A DNA stretch of 64,000 nucleotides from Pseudomonas agarici (GCF_900109755.1 NZ_FOAR01000016.1:1-64000), one strand, 5' to 3'; counted from the first letter of the stretch, positions 17,353 to 27,154 are shown. Notes: generated by a model from the sequence alone, not told the origin. Program-made: numbers and translations.

Positions 17353-19632
17353 TCAGAAATTCGCTTCCAGCGACGCGGTCACTGTACGGTCCAGGCCGAC
17401 GATGTAGGCGGGGTCGCCATCGCGGAAACCGCTGTAGGTGGCGGAGTTGGTCTTGGTGGTGTACACGCCGGCCAGGTACTTCTTGTCGAACAGGTTGTCG
17501 ACGTTCAAGCGCAGGGTGGCGCTCTTGACCACTCTCTTGTCTACCGGCAAGTAGATACCGCCGCCGAGGTTGAACACAGTGCGCCCGGAAACGGCTTCGT
17601 CGTTGGTCAGGTCGCCATACAGCTTGCTGGTGTACTTGCCACCGAAGGTGCCGTAGAACAGGCCGTCGTCATAACCGATATTGGCGGCCAGCATGTTCTT
17701 CGGCACGTTGGTAAACTGCCGGCCGGCGGTCGGCAGCAGGATGGCCTTGCCGGCGTTGTAGACGGTCAGGTCGTTCTGCTGCTCGGCACGGGTGTAGGTA
17801 TAGGAGGTGTAGAAGTTGAAGTGATGCGCCAGCAGGCCGCTCCACTCCAGCTCCAGGCCCTTGTTGTCGACACTGCCGGCGTTGACGTCGGCGGAGTCGC
17901 CGTTGATGTCCTTGGACGACACCTGGCGGTTCTCGAACTGCATGTAGAACAGGGTGGCCGCAACGGTCATGTCCTGTTCGGTATAGCGCCAGCCCAGCTC
18001 ATGGTTCCAGCTGGTTTCCGGCTTGGAGTCGATGGAACCCGCACCCTGGTCATACAACACGTAGTTCTGTGGCACGCGCATGTTGCGCGACAGGCTGTAG
18101 AACAACTGGTCATGCTCGTCGAGCTGGTATTTCAGACCAGCGTTGGGCAGTAGCTTGTAGTAGCTTTGGTGACGTTTTTCCGCTTTCTCGGTGAGGCTGC
18201 CGTGGTTGCTGCCGTCACGTTCGACGTTCATATAAGCCAGGCCCGCCACCAGGGTCCAGTCCGGGGTGAAGTACCAGGTGTCCTGGGCCCAGACTTTCTG
18301 CGCTGGGGTCACGGTGAAGCGATCGCGACCCTGGATGGTCTTGCCGTTGGCATCGACCATGTAGTCAGAGTCCGGCCAGACGCTTTCCGGCTTGCCGTTC
18401 TGTCGCAGGCGAATGAACGGCTGGGTCTGGCTCTGGCGCGCGCGCTCGTACCAGTAGCCGAACTGCAGGCTATGGCTTTCCAGGTCCCAGTTCAGTTTGG
18501 TGGTGATACCCGGACGCCAGGTCTGGGTGCGTGAAGGCCGGTAGTAGACGCCGGTGTTCGGCTGGCCGTCGGCGTTGTATTGAGCTGCGGTCGGCAGGTT
18601 GCCAAGGTCGAAGACCCCGCCGACGTTGGAGCCGCTGTTGAGCGCATAGGTCGAACTGCCCGCGCCGCTGCCGTTACCCCAGAAGTAATATGGAATCACC
18701 GACAGGGACAGGTTGTCGGCCAATTTGAACTGGGTGTTGAGCACGCCGGTGAAGGTCTTGAACGGGTTGAGCGCCAGGCCCTCATAGCTGCTGATCTTAC
18801 CGTTGCCGCCCAGGGCCGGAGTCGAAGGATACGGGTCGTAGCTACGCCCGTATTTTTGGAACTGGCCTTTGGTCAGTTGACTGTAACTGGCGTTTTCCTG
18901 CTCGTGGTACTTGAGGATCAGGTTGGCGGTGTTGCCGCCGCCCATGTCGAAGAAGCTGTTCCATTCGACCTTGTCGGCGCGCTCAGCACCGTCGCCGCGC
19001 CATTTCTGGCCTTCGGTGTGGGAGACCGACAACCAGTTGCTCAGGCCGTTGACCTCACCGGTGTTGAGACGGGCGAAGGTCTTGGTGGTGGCATGGCTGC
19101 CCATCACTTGCTTGACGAAGGCTCCGGTTTCCTTGGTCGGGCGGATGGTCACCACGCCAATATTGCCACCGCTCGAGCCGATGTGCGGGCCGTCGGCCTC
19201 GGACGAGCCCTGGGTGACGAAGATTTGCTCGATGTTCTCTGGGTCGCCCAGTAGGTTGGCATACAACGCGTAGTTGCCGGAGTCGTTGATCGGCATGCCA
19301 TCGACGGACATGCCCACCTGGTCGGAGTTGAGCCCGCGCATAGTAAAGCGGAAGCTGCCCAGGCCCGTGGCGTCTTCACTGGAGATGTTCAGGCCCGGGG
19401 TGTACATGAGCTTGTCGATGGCGTTGCCGGTCGCGGTCTGTTTGTCCAGGGCTTCCTTGGTCACGGTGGAGCGCCCCTTGATGCTCTCCTCCTGGACCAT
19501 GTAGCCGCCACCGACGGTGGCCTTTCCCTGGACACCAATGGTACCGATGTCACTGTCGTTAGTGTCTGCCCACGCAACACCTTGGCTCATGCTCACGGCA
19601 ATCAATGCCAGGTGAATCTTTGAGAACCTCAT
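17353..19632 (-). CDS. TonB-dependent outer-membrane receptor
   Basis: A 759-aa receptor with signal peptide (ending at AWA, ~22), a plug domain with IDKLMYTPGLNI and FTMRGLNSDQVGMSVDGMPI, and a 22-stranded barrel ending in the terminal Phe (SLEANF). It lacks the N-terminal signalling extension of FecA/FpvA-type receptors. I start at the ATG at 19632, which has an upstream AGGAAT and places the signal peptide at the N terminus; the frame upstream overlaps tonB. The ligand cannot be read from sequence; iron-siderophore or heme-type uptake is most usual, but other ligands are possible. Its own TonB-ExbBD genes flank it. Confidence 0.88.
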   Translation of the reverse strand: MRFSKIHLALIAVSMSQGVAWADTNDSDIGTIGVQGKATVGGGYMVQEESIKGRSTVTKEALDKQTATGNAIDKLMYTPGLNISSEDATGLGSFRFTMRGLNSDQVGMSVDGMPINDSGNYALYANLLGDPENIEQIFVTQGSSEADGPHIGSSGGNIGVVTIRPTKETGAFVKQVMGSHATTKTFARLNTGEVNGLSNWLSVSHTEGQKWRGDGAERADKVEWNSFFDMGGGNTANLILKYHEQENASYSQLTKGQFQKYGRSYDPYPSTPALGGNGKISSYEGLALNPFKTFTGVLNTQFKLADNLSLSVIPYYFWGNGSGAGSSTYALNSGSNVGGVFDLGNLPTAAQYNADGQPNTGVYYRPSRTQTWRPGITTKLNWDLESHSLQFGYWYERARQSQTQPFIRLRQNGKPESVWPDSDYMVDANGKTIQGRDRFTVTPAQKVWAQDTWYFTPDWTLVAGLAYMNVERDGSNHGSLTEKAEKRHQSYYKLLPNAGLKYQLDEHDQLFYSLSRNMRVPQNYVLYDQGAGSIDSKPETSWNHELGWRYTEQDMTVAATLFYMQFENRQVSSKDINGDSADVNAGSVDNKGLELEWSGLLAHHFNFYTSYTYTRAEQQNDLTVYNAGKAILLPTAGRQFTNVPKNMLAANIGYDDGLFYGTFGGKYTSKLYGDLTNDEAVSGRTVFNLGGGIYLPVDKRVVKSATLRLNVDNLFDKKYLAGVYTTKTNSATYSGFRDGDPAYIVGLDRTVTASLEANF

Positions 19633-19657
19633 TACTGTATTCCTGATCGTCGGTGCT

Positions 19658-20386
19658 TTATTGCAAGCTGTAGTTGAAAGTGGCGGTGAAGCGTTGCTCG
19701 TTACGGCCGCCAAAGGCCTGTTCAGGGAAAGGCTTGACCTGCTTGATGCGATGCAGGCTGTTGGTGGCCGCACGGTTGAGCAGCATGCTCGACGCCGGGG
19801 TCTGGACACCGGAGTCGAGGACACGGCCCTGCCGGTCCACCAGCAGCCAGACCACGACCTCGCCGCTGGGGCGCTCAAGCGAGGCCTGGCGTCCCGTGGG
19901 GTATTGCTTGTAAGTATCCAATTCGTTGCGCAGTCCCTTGAGATAGCCACCTTCCAGCGCCTGGCCGTCGATTTTCGGCGGAGCAGGTGGTGCGGGCGGT
20001 GCCGGCGTACGGGCGACCACCGGCTCGGGGGCGGGCTTGGCTTCGACCGAAGGCGTTTGCGCCGGCTTGGCGACCACCGGCTGTGGCTTGAGCACAGGCT
20101 TGGGCTTGGGCTCAGGTTTTGGCTTAGGCAGCGGCTTGGGCTTGGGCGGCGGCGGCGCGGGCTCGGCCTCCTCGTCCTCGATCACCGGTGGTGGCGGCTC
20201 TGGCGCAACCACCGATTCAAGCTCGGGCTCTGGCTCCGGCTCGACCAACGCCAACTCGACCGCCGACTCGTCATACACCGGCTGGACCTTCAACGGTTGG
20301 GACTGAATGCTCATGGCAATCAGCACCAACGCCACGATGGCCGGGACGCTGCCCAGCAACTGACGGACTCGAAACAGGATGTACAT
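19658..20386 (-). CDS. tonB: TonB energy-transducing protein
   Basis: A 242-aa protein with an N-terminal membrane anchor (~10-28), a long Pro/Lys/Glu-rich spacer (~50-135, PKPKP and EPEPE repeats) that spans the periplasm, and a C-terminal TonB domain (YPTGRQASLERPSGEVVV through AFGGRNEQRFTATFNYSL). It transmits energy from ExbBD to the outer-membrane receptor. It lies 2 bp downstream of exbD and 25 bp upstream of the receptor gene. Confidence 0.88.
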   Translation of the reverse strand: MYILFRVRQLLGSVPAIVALVLIAMSIQSQPLKVQPVYDESAVELALVEPEPEPELESVVAPEPPPPVIEDEEAEPAPPPPKPKPLPKPKPEPKPKPVLKPQPVVAKPAQTPSVEAKPAPEPVVARTPAPPAPPAPPKIDGQALEGGYLKGLRNELDTYKQYPTGRQASLERPSGEVVVWLLVDRQGRVLDSGVQTPASSMLLNRAATNSLHRIKQVKPFPEQAFGGRNEQRFTATFNYSLQ

Positions 20387-20388
20387 GG

Positions 20389-20796
20389 TCAGGACTTACG
20401 CGTGGCAATGGAGACGGACGTGAAGCCACCCAGACGCAGGGTGTCCATGACTTCCACCAGGCGCGCGACTTCCACGCCCTTGTCGCTGTTGACGATGATC
20501 GTCGCCTTGCTGTCCGGCTTCTGCGCTGCCTTGAGCGCCGCCACCAGCGCGTCCACGGCAATGCTCTTGCCGTCGAGTTGCAACTGGCCCGCGAGCCCCA
20601 GGGTGAGGATGAATTTGTTCTGTGGCTTGAGCTGCTGCGAACTGCTGGCGCTCGGCAATTGAGTCTTCATGCCCAGCGCCGGAATCACGTTCAAACTCAC
20701 CAGCACGAAGAACACCAACAGGAACATCATCACGTCGATCATGGGGATCAACTCGATGTGTGCCTTGCGCTTTTTGGGTTCGTCCCAGGTTCTCAT
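20389..20796 (-). CDS. exbD: ExbD/TolR-family proton channel subunit
   Basis: A 135-aa protein with one N-terminal helix carrying the essential membrane Asp (IELIPMIDVMMFLLVFF) and a periplasmic domain. I choose Met at 20796 because GAGGG lies 7 bases upstream; the longer start at 20814 has no ribosome site. It is the first gene of the TonB cluster. The 190 bp upstream (20797-20985) is AT-rich and should carry the promoter, but I could not identify a clear Fur box. Confidence 0.87.
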   Translation of the reverse strand: MRTWDEPKKRKAHIELIPMIDVMMFLLVFFVLVSLNVIPALGMKTQLPSASSSQQLKPQNKFILTLGLAGQLQLDGKSIAVDALVAALKAAQKPDSKATIIVNSDKGVEVARLVEVMDTLRLGGFTSVSIATRKS

Positions 20797-20985
20797 TCCG
20801 ATGCCCTCATTCAATTAGGGGCGACAACCTAACAACCAAAAATGACCAAATGGTTAATATTAATTTACGGCTTAAAGGCTCTAAACCGGGCATTACAAGC
20901 CACCACACATTAAATTCATGCATGTAATTAATTTGACACATAGCTAGTACAGCCTTGAAAAATTTGACTGAGCGGGCCTCCCACC

Positions 20986-21540
20986 ATGAGTGTTGCCTTA
21001 CCCCACCTAAGCACCCGGCGCCTGCTGCTGATGCCCTTGCAAACGGAGCAGGCGCAGACGTCGGCGCGGCTGGCGGATAAGCCGACCATCGCCGACAACA
21101 CGGCAGCGCTCCCCTCGCCTCACACCGTCGAAAACGCACTGGAATTCATTGGCGGCCAGGAGGAGCAATATCGTTCAACTCGTTTGATGGGACTGGGTAT
21201 TCACCTGAGGGAAAATCGTGAGCTGGTCGGCGTCATCAGCCTGAGATTTTCACCGGCCCATGACAGCGCTCACCTGGGGTACTGGGTTGGCGCGCAACAT
21301 CGCAATCGCGGCTATGCTGGCGAAGCGGTCGGCGCGATGCTCAAGCACGGCTTTGTCGAGCTCAAGCTACACCGCATTGCCGGGCAATGCTTCAGGCGCA
21401 ACAAAACCTCTGCCCGGGTACTGGACAGAGCCGGACCGCGCCACCAAGGTTGCCTGAAAGGCGCCTTTCTCAAAAATAGGGTCTACGAAGACATGCTGCT
21501 GTACGGGCTGTTGCATGACCATTGGCAACCTCTCACCTGA
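20986..21540 (+). CDS. GNAT-family N-acetyltransferase (RimJ/RimL type)
   Basis: A 184-aa acetyltransferase. The acetyl-CoA-binding stretch is HLGYWVGAQHRNRGYAGEAV, followed by the RimJ/RimL-like ending NKTSARVLDRAG...GAFLKNRVYEDMLLYGLL. Such enzymes acetylate protein N termini or small amines; substrate is unknown. The usual G-x-x-x-E-G motif is altered (RAGPRHQGCLKG). It is divergent from exbD and its end overlaps slightly with the longer possible frame of the phosphatase. Confidence 0.75.
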   Translation: MSVALPHLSTRRLLLMPLQTEQAQTSARLADKPTIADNTAALPSPHTVENALEFIGGQEEQYRSTRLMGLGIHLRENRELVGVISLRFSPAHDSAHLGYWVGAQHRNRGYAGEAVGAMLKHGFVELKLHRIAGQCFRRNKTSARVLDRAGPRHQGCLKGAFLKNRVYEDMLLYGLLHDHWQPLT

Positions 21541-21553
21541 TCATCCGCGAGCA

Positions 21554-23161
21554 ATGTCCATGACCGATCATGTTGCACAGACCGAGCGCGAACCTGGCGT
21601 CGATCAGGACCGCCGGCGAATCATCACCGGGCTGGCCGGGGCGGCGGTATTGTCGATCCTCAGCCCCTTCGCCCGTAGCGCGGGGGTCGACTACCCCTTC
21701 AGTCTCGGGGTGGCTTCAGGGGACCCGCTGCCGGACGGCTTTGTCATCTGGACCCGGTTGGCACCGCGTTTCAACGCCGCCGACGGTAGCGGCGGCCTGA
21801 GCAAGCCGGTGCCGGTGCGCTGGCGGGTGGCGAGCGACGCGGCGATGACCCGCATCGTCAAACGGGGCGAGGTGGTGGCCGACCGGCGCTTCGCCCATTC
21901 GGTACACGTCGAGGTCGGCGGGCTGGAAGCCGGACGGCCCTACTGGTATCAGTTCGAAGGTTTGGGGGCGCAAAGCCCGGTAGGGCAGTCACGGACCGCG
22001 CCGGCGCTGACCGCCATGACATCGGCACGCTTGGGTTTCGTCTCCTGCTCGCATTGGGAGCGCGGCTATTTCAGCGCCTACCGACACCTGGCGGCGGAAC
22101 AACCGGACCTGGTGTTTTTCCTCGGCGACTACATCTACGACAGCTCCTATGCCGCCGACTCGGGCAAGATCATTCGTCCCCACGGCGCCGGCAACGCCAG
22201 CGATCTCGCCGGTTATCGCAACCGCTACGCCCTCTACAAGACCGACGCCGACCTTCAGGCCCTGCATGCCTGTGCGCCCTGCGCCGCAACCTGGGACGAT
22301 CACGAAGTACAGAATGACTATGCGAACCAGTGGTCACAGGATCCGACTATTTCCCCCCGTGACTTCCTGCTCCGGCGGGCGGCCGCCTATCGGGCCTTCT
22401 ATGAACATATGCCGTTGCGCGCCAGCAGCCTGCCCAGGGGGCCGGACATGCGCGTCTATCGACGACTCGACTACGGTCGACTGGTACAATTTCATATCCT
22501 CGACGGTCGCCAGTACCGCTCGGAGCAACCGTGCATTCCCGCCAATCGCAGCCATCAGGGGCATGTCGCGCCGCCGGATTGCGTCGATCTCGGCGACCCG
22601 AAAAGAACCATGCTGGGCTGGGAACAAGAGGCTTGGCTGGAGCAAGGCTTTGCCCGTTCGCAAGCCCGCTGGAACGTGATTGCCCAGGACTTGCTGGTGG
22701 CGTCGTTGATGCAACGCAATCCGGCCACCCAGGAGTTGGGACACTGGACCGATGGCTGGGACGGCTATGGGGCAACCCGAGATCGGGTGCTGGCCTCCAT
22801 CGAACGCAGCAAGGTCAGTAACCCAGTGTTCTGGGGCGGGGATATTCATTCGTTCTGGACCACGGATTTGCATGCACGCTCGGGGGACCCGGAGTCGAAG
22901 ATCGTCGCAACCGAGTTTGTCGGTACCTCGGTGACCGCCGATGGGCCGCCGTTCGAGTTGTTCAACAAGGAATTGCCGCTCAATCCCCATGTGCGTTTTT
23001 TCGACAGTCGCCAGCGCGGGTATGTGTCGGTCGAGTTACAAGAGCAGAAGATGCTGACGAACTTTCGGGTAATTTCCGATCCTCGGGATGTGAATGCCAG
23101 CGTGTCGACGCTCAAGCAATTCGTGGTAGAGAGCGGGCGGGCCGGGGCAATTGCGGTATGA
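21554..23161 (+). CDS. phoD: PhoD-family alkaline phosphatase/phosphodiesterase, Tat-exported
   Basis: A 535-aa enzyme of the PhoD family that releases phosphate from mono- and diesters in the periplasm or outside. An N-terminal twin-arginine signal (DRRRIITGLAGAAVL) is followed by a PhoD N-domain (DYPFSLGVASGDP) and the metallophosphatase core with GFVSCSHWERGYF, FFLGDYIYD, TWDDHEVQNDYAN and GGDIHSFW, which hold the metal ligands. I take the ATG at 21554 so that the Tat motif is near the N terminus. It is convergent with the wss operon, leaving 31 bp between stops. Confidence 0.88.
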   Translation: MSMTDHVAQTEREPGVDQDRRRIITGLAGAAVLSILSPFARSAGVDYPFSLGVASGDPLPDGFVIWTRLAPRFNAADGSGGLSKPVPVRWRVASDAAMTRIVKRGEVVADRRFAHSVHVEVGGLEAGRPYWYQFEGLGAQSPVGQSRTAPALTAMTSARLGFVSCSHWERGYFSAYRHLAAEQPDLVFFLGDYIYDSSYAADSGKIIRPHGAGNASDLAGYRNRYALYKTDADLQALHACAPCAATWDDHEVQNDYANQWSQDPTISPRDFLLRRAAAYRAFYEHMPLRASSLPRGPDMRVYRRLDYGRLVQFHILDGRQYRSEQPCIPANRSHQGHVAPPDCVDLGDPKRTMLGWEQEAWLEQGFARSQARWNVIAQDLLVASLMQRNPATQELGHWTDGWDGYGATRDRVLASIERSKVSNPVFWGGDIHSFWTTDLHARSGDPESKIVATEFVGTSVTADGPPFELFNKELPLNPHVRFFDSRQRGYVSVELQEQKMLTNFRVISDPRDVNASVSTLKQFVVESGRAGAIAV

Positions 23162-23192
23162 CGCGGTCTGACAGACCATCGTCATACCCGCC

Positions 23193-24341
23193 TCAAGGCA
23201 AACGCACATTGCCGTCATACGGCGTCTGTAGATCCCGCTCCGGGATCTCCCAGATCAGCAACTTCGGCGGCGTCTGCTTGAACGCCGGGCTGTCGAAGTA
23301 CGCTTTGGCCGCCCCGGAAAACTCGCCACCGTCCTTGGCGAAGTTCCCCATCGGCGCGCCCACCGCCGCTTCCAGGAATCCGCCAAAGTTCGAGTTACGC
23401 GAAAATGAGGTGCCGATCAGCGCCGTGTTAGGCAGGTTGTCATCGCCAAACAGATCGTCCAGATTGTCGGCGCTTGCCGTCTCTTCTACCAGTTCCTTCA
23501 CTTGCGTGGCCGCCGCGTATTCGGCCGGAGGCTGCAACGCCAACGGTAGCCAATCGATCCCCGCCAAGCGCACCAGATCGCCCGGCCGCACTGCGCTGGC
23601 TTGTGTCACCAGGTCAAAACGCTTGCGTGGTGTCGCATTGAACTTCAGTCCCGCGACTGCCACGGCCACCTGCCCCGCCGCCGCCCTGGCACCGGCTTCG
23701 CTCCAGTGCGTATCGGTGCGCAGGTAGGCGCCCTCGCCCACCGCCCGCAAGGCCGGTGTCAGGTCCAGAGCGGGCACTCCGGCGCCATGCAACAGGGTCA
23801 GCCATTCGTCGATGCGCGATGCCAGCAGCGCCGGGCGGGTCAATTCGCACAGCTGTGTCGCGGCGATCCGGCTCTTGTCCGGCACCACCGCCACCACCAA
23901 CTGGATACCCCGCTTCGCCAATCCTTGCCGCAGCTCGATCACCGCCTGGGCTTTGGCTCGGGCATTGAGCACGGCGTTGTGGTTCACGCGCAATTCATCG
24001 GTGAGGAACAACCAGCCAGGACAGCCCGTGCGTACCCGTGGCCCAAGGTCGCCCAACACCAACCAACTACCACCGCGCTCCAGTTCGGCGAGCTGTTTCG
24101 GCGCGGGGGCATCGGACAGCGTCTTGGCGAAGCGATGGGTGATATCGCCATGCAGCAGAAGGTCCAGGGTGACCACCTTGGGCACGAACTCGACCGTGCC
24201 CTTGAGCATCAGCCAGACGCAGGACAGCAAGCCCAGGGACAGGAACAGTGTGAAGATCACCCCGGCGAGCGGGCTGACGCGCAACGCCAGTTCGCTGGGT
24301 GGGGTGGGCGCGGTTGACGGAGATTGCGTTGGCTGGGTCAT
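23193..24341 (-). CDS. wssI: Cellulose acetylation protein WssI (AlgX/AlgJ-like)
   Basis: A 382-aa membrane-anchored SGNH-like protein of the alginate O-acetylation AlgJ/AlgX family. After one helix (~24-46) the periplasmic domain shows GCPGWLFLTDE, PDKSR, the catalytic Asp-His pair in RTDTHWSEAG and a Ser in LIGTSFSRNSNF. It should transfer acetyl groups, delivered by WssH, to the polymer. The start overlaps the wssH stop by one base (TGATG). It is the last gene of the operon here; the wssJ found in P. fluorescens SBW25 is absent. Confidence 0.88.
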   Translation of the reverse strand: MTQPTQSPSTAPTPPSELALRVSPLAGVIFTLFLSLGLLSCVWLMLKGTVEFVPKVVTLDLLLHGDITHRFAKTLSDAPAPKQLAELERGGSWLVLGDLGPRVRTGCPGWLFLTDELRVNHNAVLNARAKAQAVIELRQGLAKRGIQLVVAVVPDKSRIAATQLCELTRPALLASRIDEWLTLLHGAGVPALDLTPALRAVGEGAYLRTDTHWSEAGARAAAGQVAVAVAGLKFNATPRKRFDLVTQASAVRPGDLVRLAGIDWLPLALQPPAEYAAATQVKELVEETASADNLDDLFGDDNLPNTALIGTSFSRNSNFGGFLEAAVGAPMGNFAKDGGEFSGAAKAYFDSPAFKQTPPKLLIWEIPERDLQTPYDGNVRLP

Positions 24342-25756
24342 CAGAATTGGAAGTACAGAAAGGGCACGGCTTCACGACTGGCGATCAGCGCGAACGACAG
24401 AATGAATCCGAGCACAGGCCAAAGGGCTGCCGTCAGTGCGAACCAGCCACTGTCGGCGAATCGTCTTGCACAACGCGCTTGCAACAGGGGCGCAAGGACA
24501 CACGCCACACCCAGCAAAGCCGCCATGCCGTGCACCGGGCGCAGGGTCACCGCCAGCGCATCGCCCAGGGCGAAGCCATGCTGGCCGAATTGCCCGCCAT
24601 ACATGCTCAGGGCCGTGGCAAAATCCGGGGAGCGGAACAGCGTCCAGGTCAGACACACGAACAACAGCGTCGCGCTGTGCGATGCCCACCGGGGCAGGCC
24701 TGGCAGGCTGGAGCGCGACCAGGCGCGATCGATGCACAACGCCACGCCATGGGCCGAGCCCCACAGCAAGTAATTCCAACTGTCACCACCATGCCACAGG
24801 CCGGCGATGGCCATGGTCAGAAACAGGTTGCGATAGGTTTTCCAAGTGCCCAGGCGATTGCCACCGAGGGCGATATACAGGTAGTCGCGCAGCCAGCTGG
24901 ACAACGACAGGTGCCAGCGCCGCCAGAAATCCTGGATGCTGTAGGCCAGGTAGGGGCGGTTGAAGTTTTCCGGAAAGTGAAAACCCAGCATCAGTCCCAG
25001 GCCGATGGCCATGGCGCTGTAGCCGGCGAAGTCGAAGAACAATTGTAGCGAGTACGCCAGGCAGCCAATCCAGGCATCGACAAAGGACGGCGAGTCCAGG
25101 TGAAAGGCCACGTCTACCAGCGGTGACAGGGTGTCCGCCACCAGTACCTTCATGCACATGCCAATCATGAAGCGGCGTGCGCCGAGGGAGAAGTTCAGCC
25201 CGTTGAAGTAACGCTGGTTGAGCTCCCGACGAACCCAGTCATAACGAATGATCGGTCCGGCAATCGAATGGCCGAACATGGAAATGTAGGTCGCATAATT
25301 GACGAAGCTGCGCTCCACCGGCACCACCTGCCGATGCACGTCGACCAGATAGGAAATCGCCTGGAGGACAATGAACGACAGCCCCGCCGGTAACGCCACC
25401 CGCTGCCAGGCCATGGGCAGAGCGCCGTAGTAGCTGATCAGCTCGTTCCAGGTGCCCGCGAGGATATTGGCGTACTTGTACCAAACGAGCACCGCAGTGT
25501 TGATCACGATCAGCGCGATCAACAGCCGTACCCGCCTGCGCCCGTCCTCCCGCGAATGCTCTACCAGCAAACCACCCACCCACGCCAACACGGTCAGGGC
25601 CATGTGCAGGAACAGGAACAACGGGCTCAGCCAACCGTAGAACAACCAACTGCCCAGCAACAGGATCACATTGCGCCAGGCCGGTCTTGCCAAGGCATAG
25701 ATCAGCAGGAACGCCGGCAGAAACAGCGTCAAAAACTCGAGTGAGGCGAAGACCAT
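24341..25756 (-). CDS. wssH: MBOAT O-acyltransferase WssH (AlgI-like)
   Basis: A 471-aa multi-spanning inner-membrane acyltransferase that moves acetyl groups across the membrane for cellulose acetylation, like AlgI for alginate. The MBOAT signature WRRWHLSLSSWLRDYLYIAL and the catalytic-His region GLWHGGDSWNYLLWGSAHG are present. I use the ATG at 25756 (MVFASLEFLTLFLPAF), the usual AlgI-type start, 19 bp after the wssG stop, rather than the longer frame from 25807 that overlaps wssG. Confidence 0.9.
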   Translation of the reverse strand: MVFASLEFLTLFLPAFLLIYALARPAWRNVILLLGSWLFYGWLSPLFLFLHMALTVLAWVGGLLVEHSREDGRRRVRLLIALIVINTAVLVWYKYANILAGTWNELISYYGALPMAWQRVALPAGLSFIVLQAISYLVDVHRQVVPVERSFVNYATYISMFGHSIAGPIIRYDWVRRELNQRYFNGLNFSLGARRFMIGMCMKVLVADTLSPLVDVAFHLDSPSFVDAWIGCLAYSLQLFFDFAGYSAMAIGLGLMLGFHFPENFNRPYLAYSIQDFWRRWHLSLSSWLRDYLYIALGGNRLGTWKTYRNLFLTMAIAGLWHGGDSWNYLLWGSAHGVALCIDRAWSRSSLPGLPRWASHSATLLFVCLTWTLFRSPDFATALSMYGGQFGQHGFALGDALAVTLRPVHGMAALLGVACVLAPLLQARCARRFADSGWFALTAALWPVLGFILSFALIASREAVPFLYFQF

Positions 25757-25775
25757 GGCGACAGGTGCTTCCGAT

Positions 25776-26453
25776 TCAGTTGGACACGCTGTCCGTGGTG
25801 GTAACAAGGCGTGGCCCTGTCGACGAAGGCAACACCAGCAAGCTGTAGCGCTTGTTCGCCTCCAGCGGCCCTAGCTCGACCGCCGCGCCGACCGGCCTGT
25901 TGGCGCAGATCAACTGGACCGCCAGCGCAGCACGCGGATTGAGTTCCTGGCGGCGTGGATTGCCCGTCGCCGCCTTCTGGAACAGATCGACATCGCGCCC
26001 GGCCAGGTTGATTCGCGCGTCGGCGCACCCGGCGTCGGCGTTGAACAAGGCCAGCGACGCCTTGAGCTGGTTCGGGATATCGAAGGCTTCGTTGACCACC
26101 AATTGCCGGATGCCAGGGTGCCCGTCGTCCAGGGCAAACACCGTGGCGAAATCCCCTGCGGCAACCTGCACCTGCAACGGCACACTCTGACCGTCACGCT
26201 TGAGGGTGCCCTTGACCGGCTGGCCGCCAGGTACCGGGATAAAGTCGCTGATAGCCTTCTCACCTTCCAGCTTCAGGCTGGCCTTCGCCCCTTCCGGTAT
26301 CAGTTCCAGGGCGCTGGCGGAGACGTTGACGAAGCGCAGATAGGCCGAGTCCCGTGAGGGACCGGTGGGATACAGCGCAATCTGTGCACTGAATGCGCTG
26401 GTACTCAGGACCGCGCCGAGCAGACCGCCCACGAGGCTGAAAGTCCGCTTCAC
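25776..26453 (-). CDS. wssG: Cellulose acetylation protein WssG (AlgF-like)
   Basis: A 225-aa periplasmic protein with signal peptide (cleaved near AFSA, ~23) and the AlgF-type beta-rich fold: IALYPTGPSRDSAYLRFVN at the start and YSLLVLPSSTG near the end. AlgF assists acetyl transfer in alginate synthesis; WssG does the same for cellulose. It overlaps wssF by ATGA (26450-26453). Confidence 0.85.
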   Translation of the reverse strand: MKRTFSLVGGLLGAVLSTSAFSAQIALYPTGPSRDSAYLRFVNVSASALELIPEGAKASLKLEGEKAISDFIPVPGGQPVKGTLKRDGQSVPLQVQVAAGDFATVFALDDGHPGIRQLVVNEAFDIPNQLKASLALFNADAGCADARINLAGRDVDLFQKAATGNPRRQELNPRAALAVQLICANRPVGAAVELGPLEANKRYSLLVLPSSTGPRLVTTTDSVSN

Positions 26454-27136
26454 TGTTTTGCTCCCTTGACCGCGTTCGCGGGCAATTCACTGATGGATTT
26501 GCCGATGGCCGCCGCCCAGGACTTGTACCCGGCAATGGTGAAGTGTTGGCCGTCGGAGGTGACCCACTCGCCTGGCTTGGAGAACTTCGTGGAATCGATA
26601 TAGGTACACGGCGCAACCATATTCGCCAGGGTGCCGGACACCAGTTGGGTGCGCATCTGGTTCTTGCCGTAGCTGTTTTCATGGGTGTTGCTGCCATTCG
26701 CCTTGCCCCAGGCCGGCCCCACCCACACGCACTTGACGCCGCTGTCGGCAATCTGTTTGGTCAACGCGGTGACACTCTGGTAGGCCCAGACCTTGGGAAA
26801 CGGCGTGGTCTTGTAGGAGGCCATGGTGTCCCCCATGATCAGCACCACCAGGTCCGGTTTGTCCTTGGCGATCACCGCCTTGATCGGCTGGGTATCCAAG
26901 GTGCCACGGCTCATCACCTTGATCTTCTCGCCAGGATCGCGGGTGGCGCCGCAGTCGAGCTTCAGTTTCGGCGTGACCCAGTCCGCCGGGTTGGCGCCAC
27001 AGGCACCGATCGCGTGGACCTGCGCACCCTGCTGGGTGAGGTTGTCATACAGCGGGTTCATCAGTGAGTCGGGGAAGCTCATGTGGCTTTCGCCAATCAC
27101 GAGCAACGTCAAACCAGCGAGCACAGAAGAAGCCAT
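26450..27136 (-). CDS. wssF: SGNH-hydrolase-like acetylation protein WssF
   Basis: A 228-aa exported SGNH protein. The nucleophile block reads LVIGESHMSFP and the C-terminal Asp/His block is SDGQHFTIAGYKSW, as in the SGNH/GDSL fold. It is required for cellulose acetylation in P. fluorescens SBW25, probably as acetyl transferase or esterase. The N-terminal segment is a short signal/anchor. It lies 18 bp after wssE. Confidence 0.85.
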   Translation of the reverse strand: MASSVLAGLTLLVIGESHMSFPDSLMNPLYDNLTQQGAQVHAIGACGANPADWVTPKLKLDCGATRDPGEKIKVMSRGTLDTQPIKAVIAKDKPDLVVLIMGDTMASYKTTPFPKVWAYQSVTALTKQIADSGVKCVWVGPAWGKANGSNTHENSYGKNQMRTQLVSGTLANMVAPCTYIDSTKFSKPGEWVTSDGQHFTIAGYKSWAAAIGKSISELPANAVKGAKQ

Positions 27137-27154
27137 GAACCATTCCTCGTTGAA

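Noticed and set aside
23165-23176. Small palindrome between phoD and wssI
   Set aside because: Six-bp arms with no T-run; too short to call a terminator.
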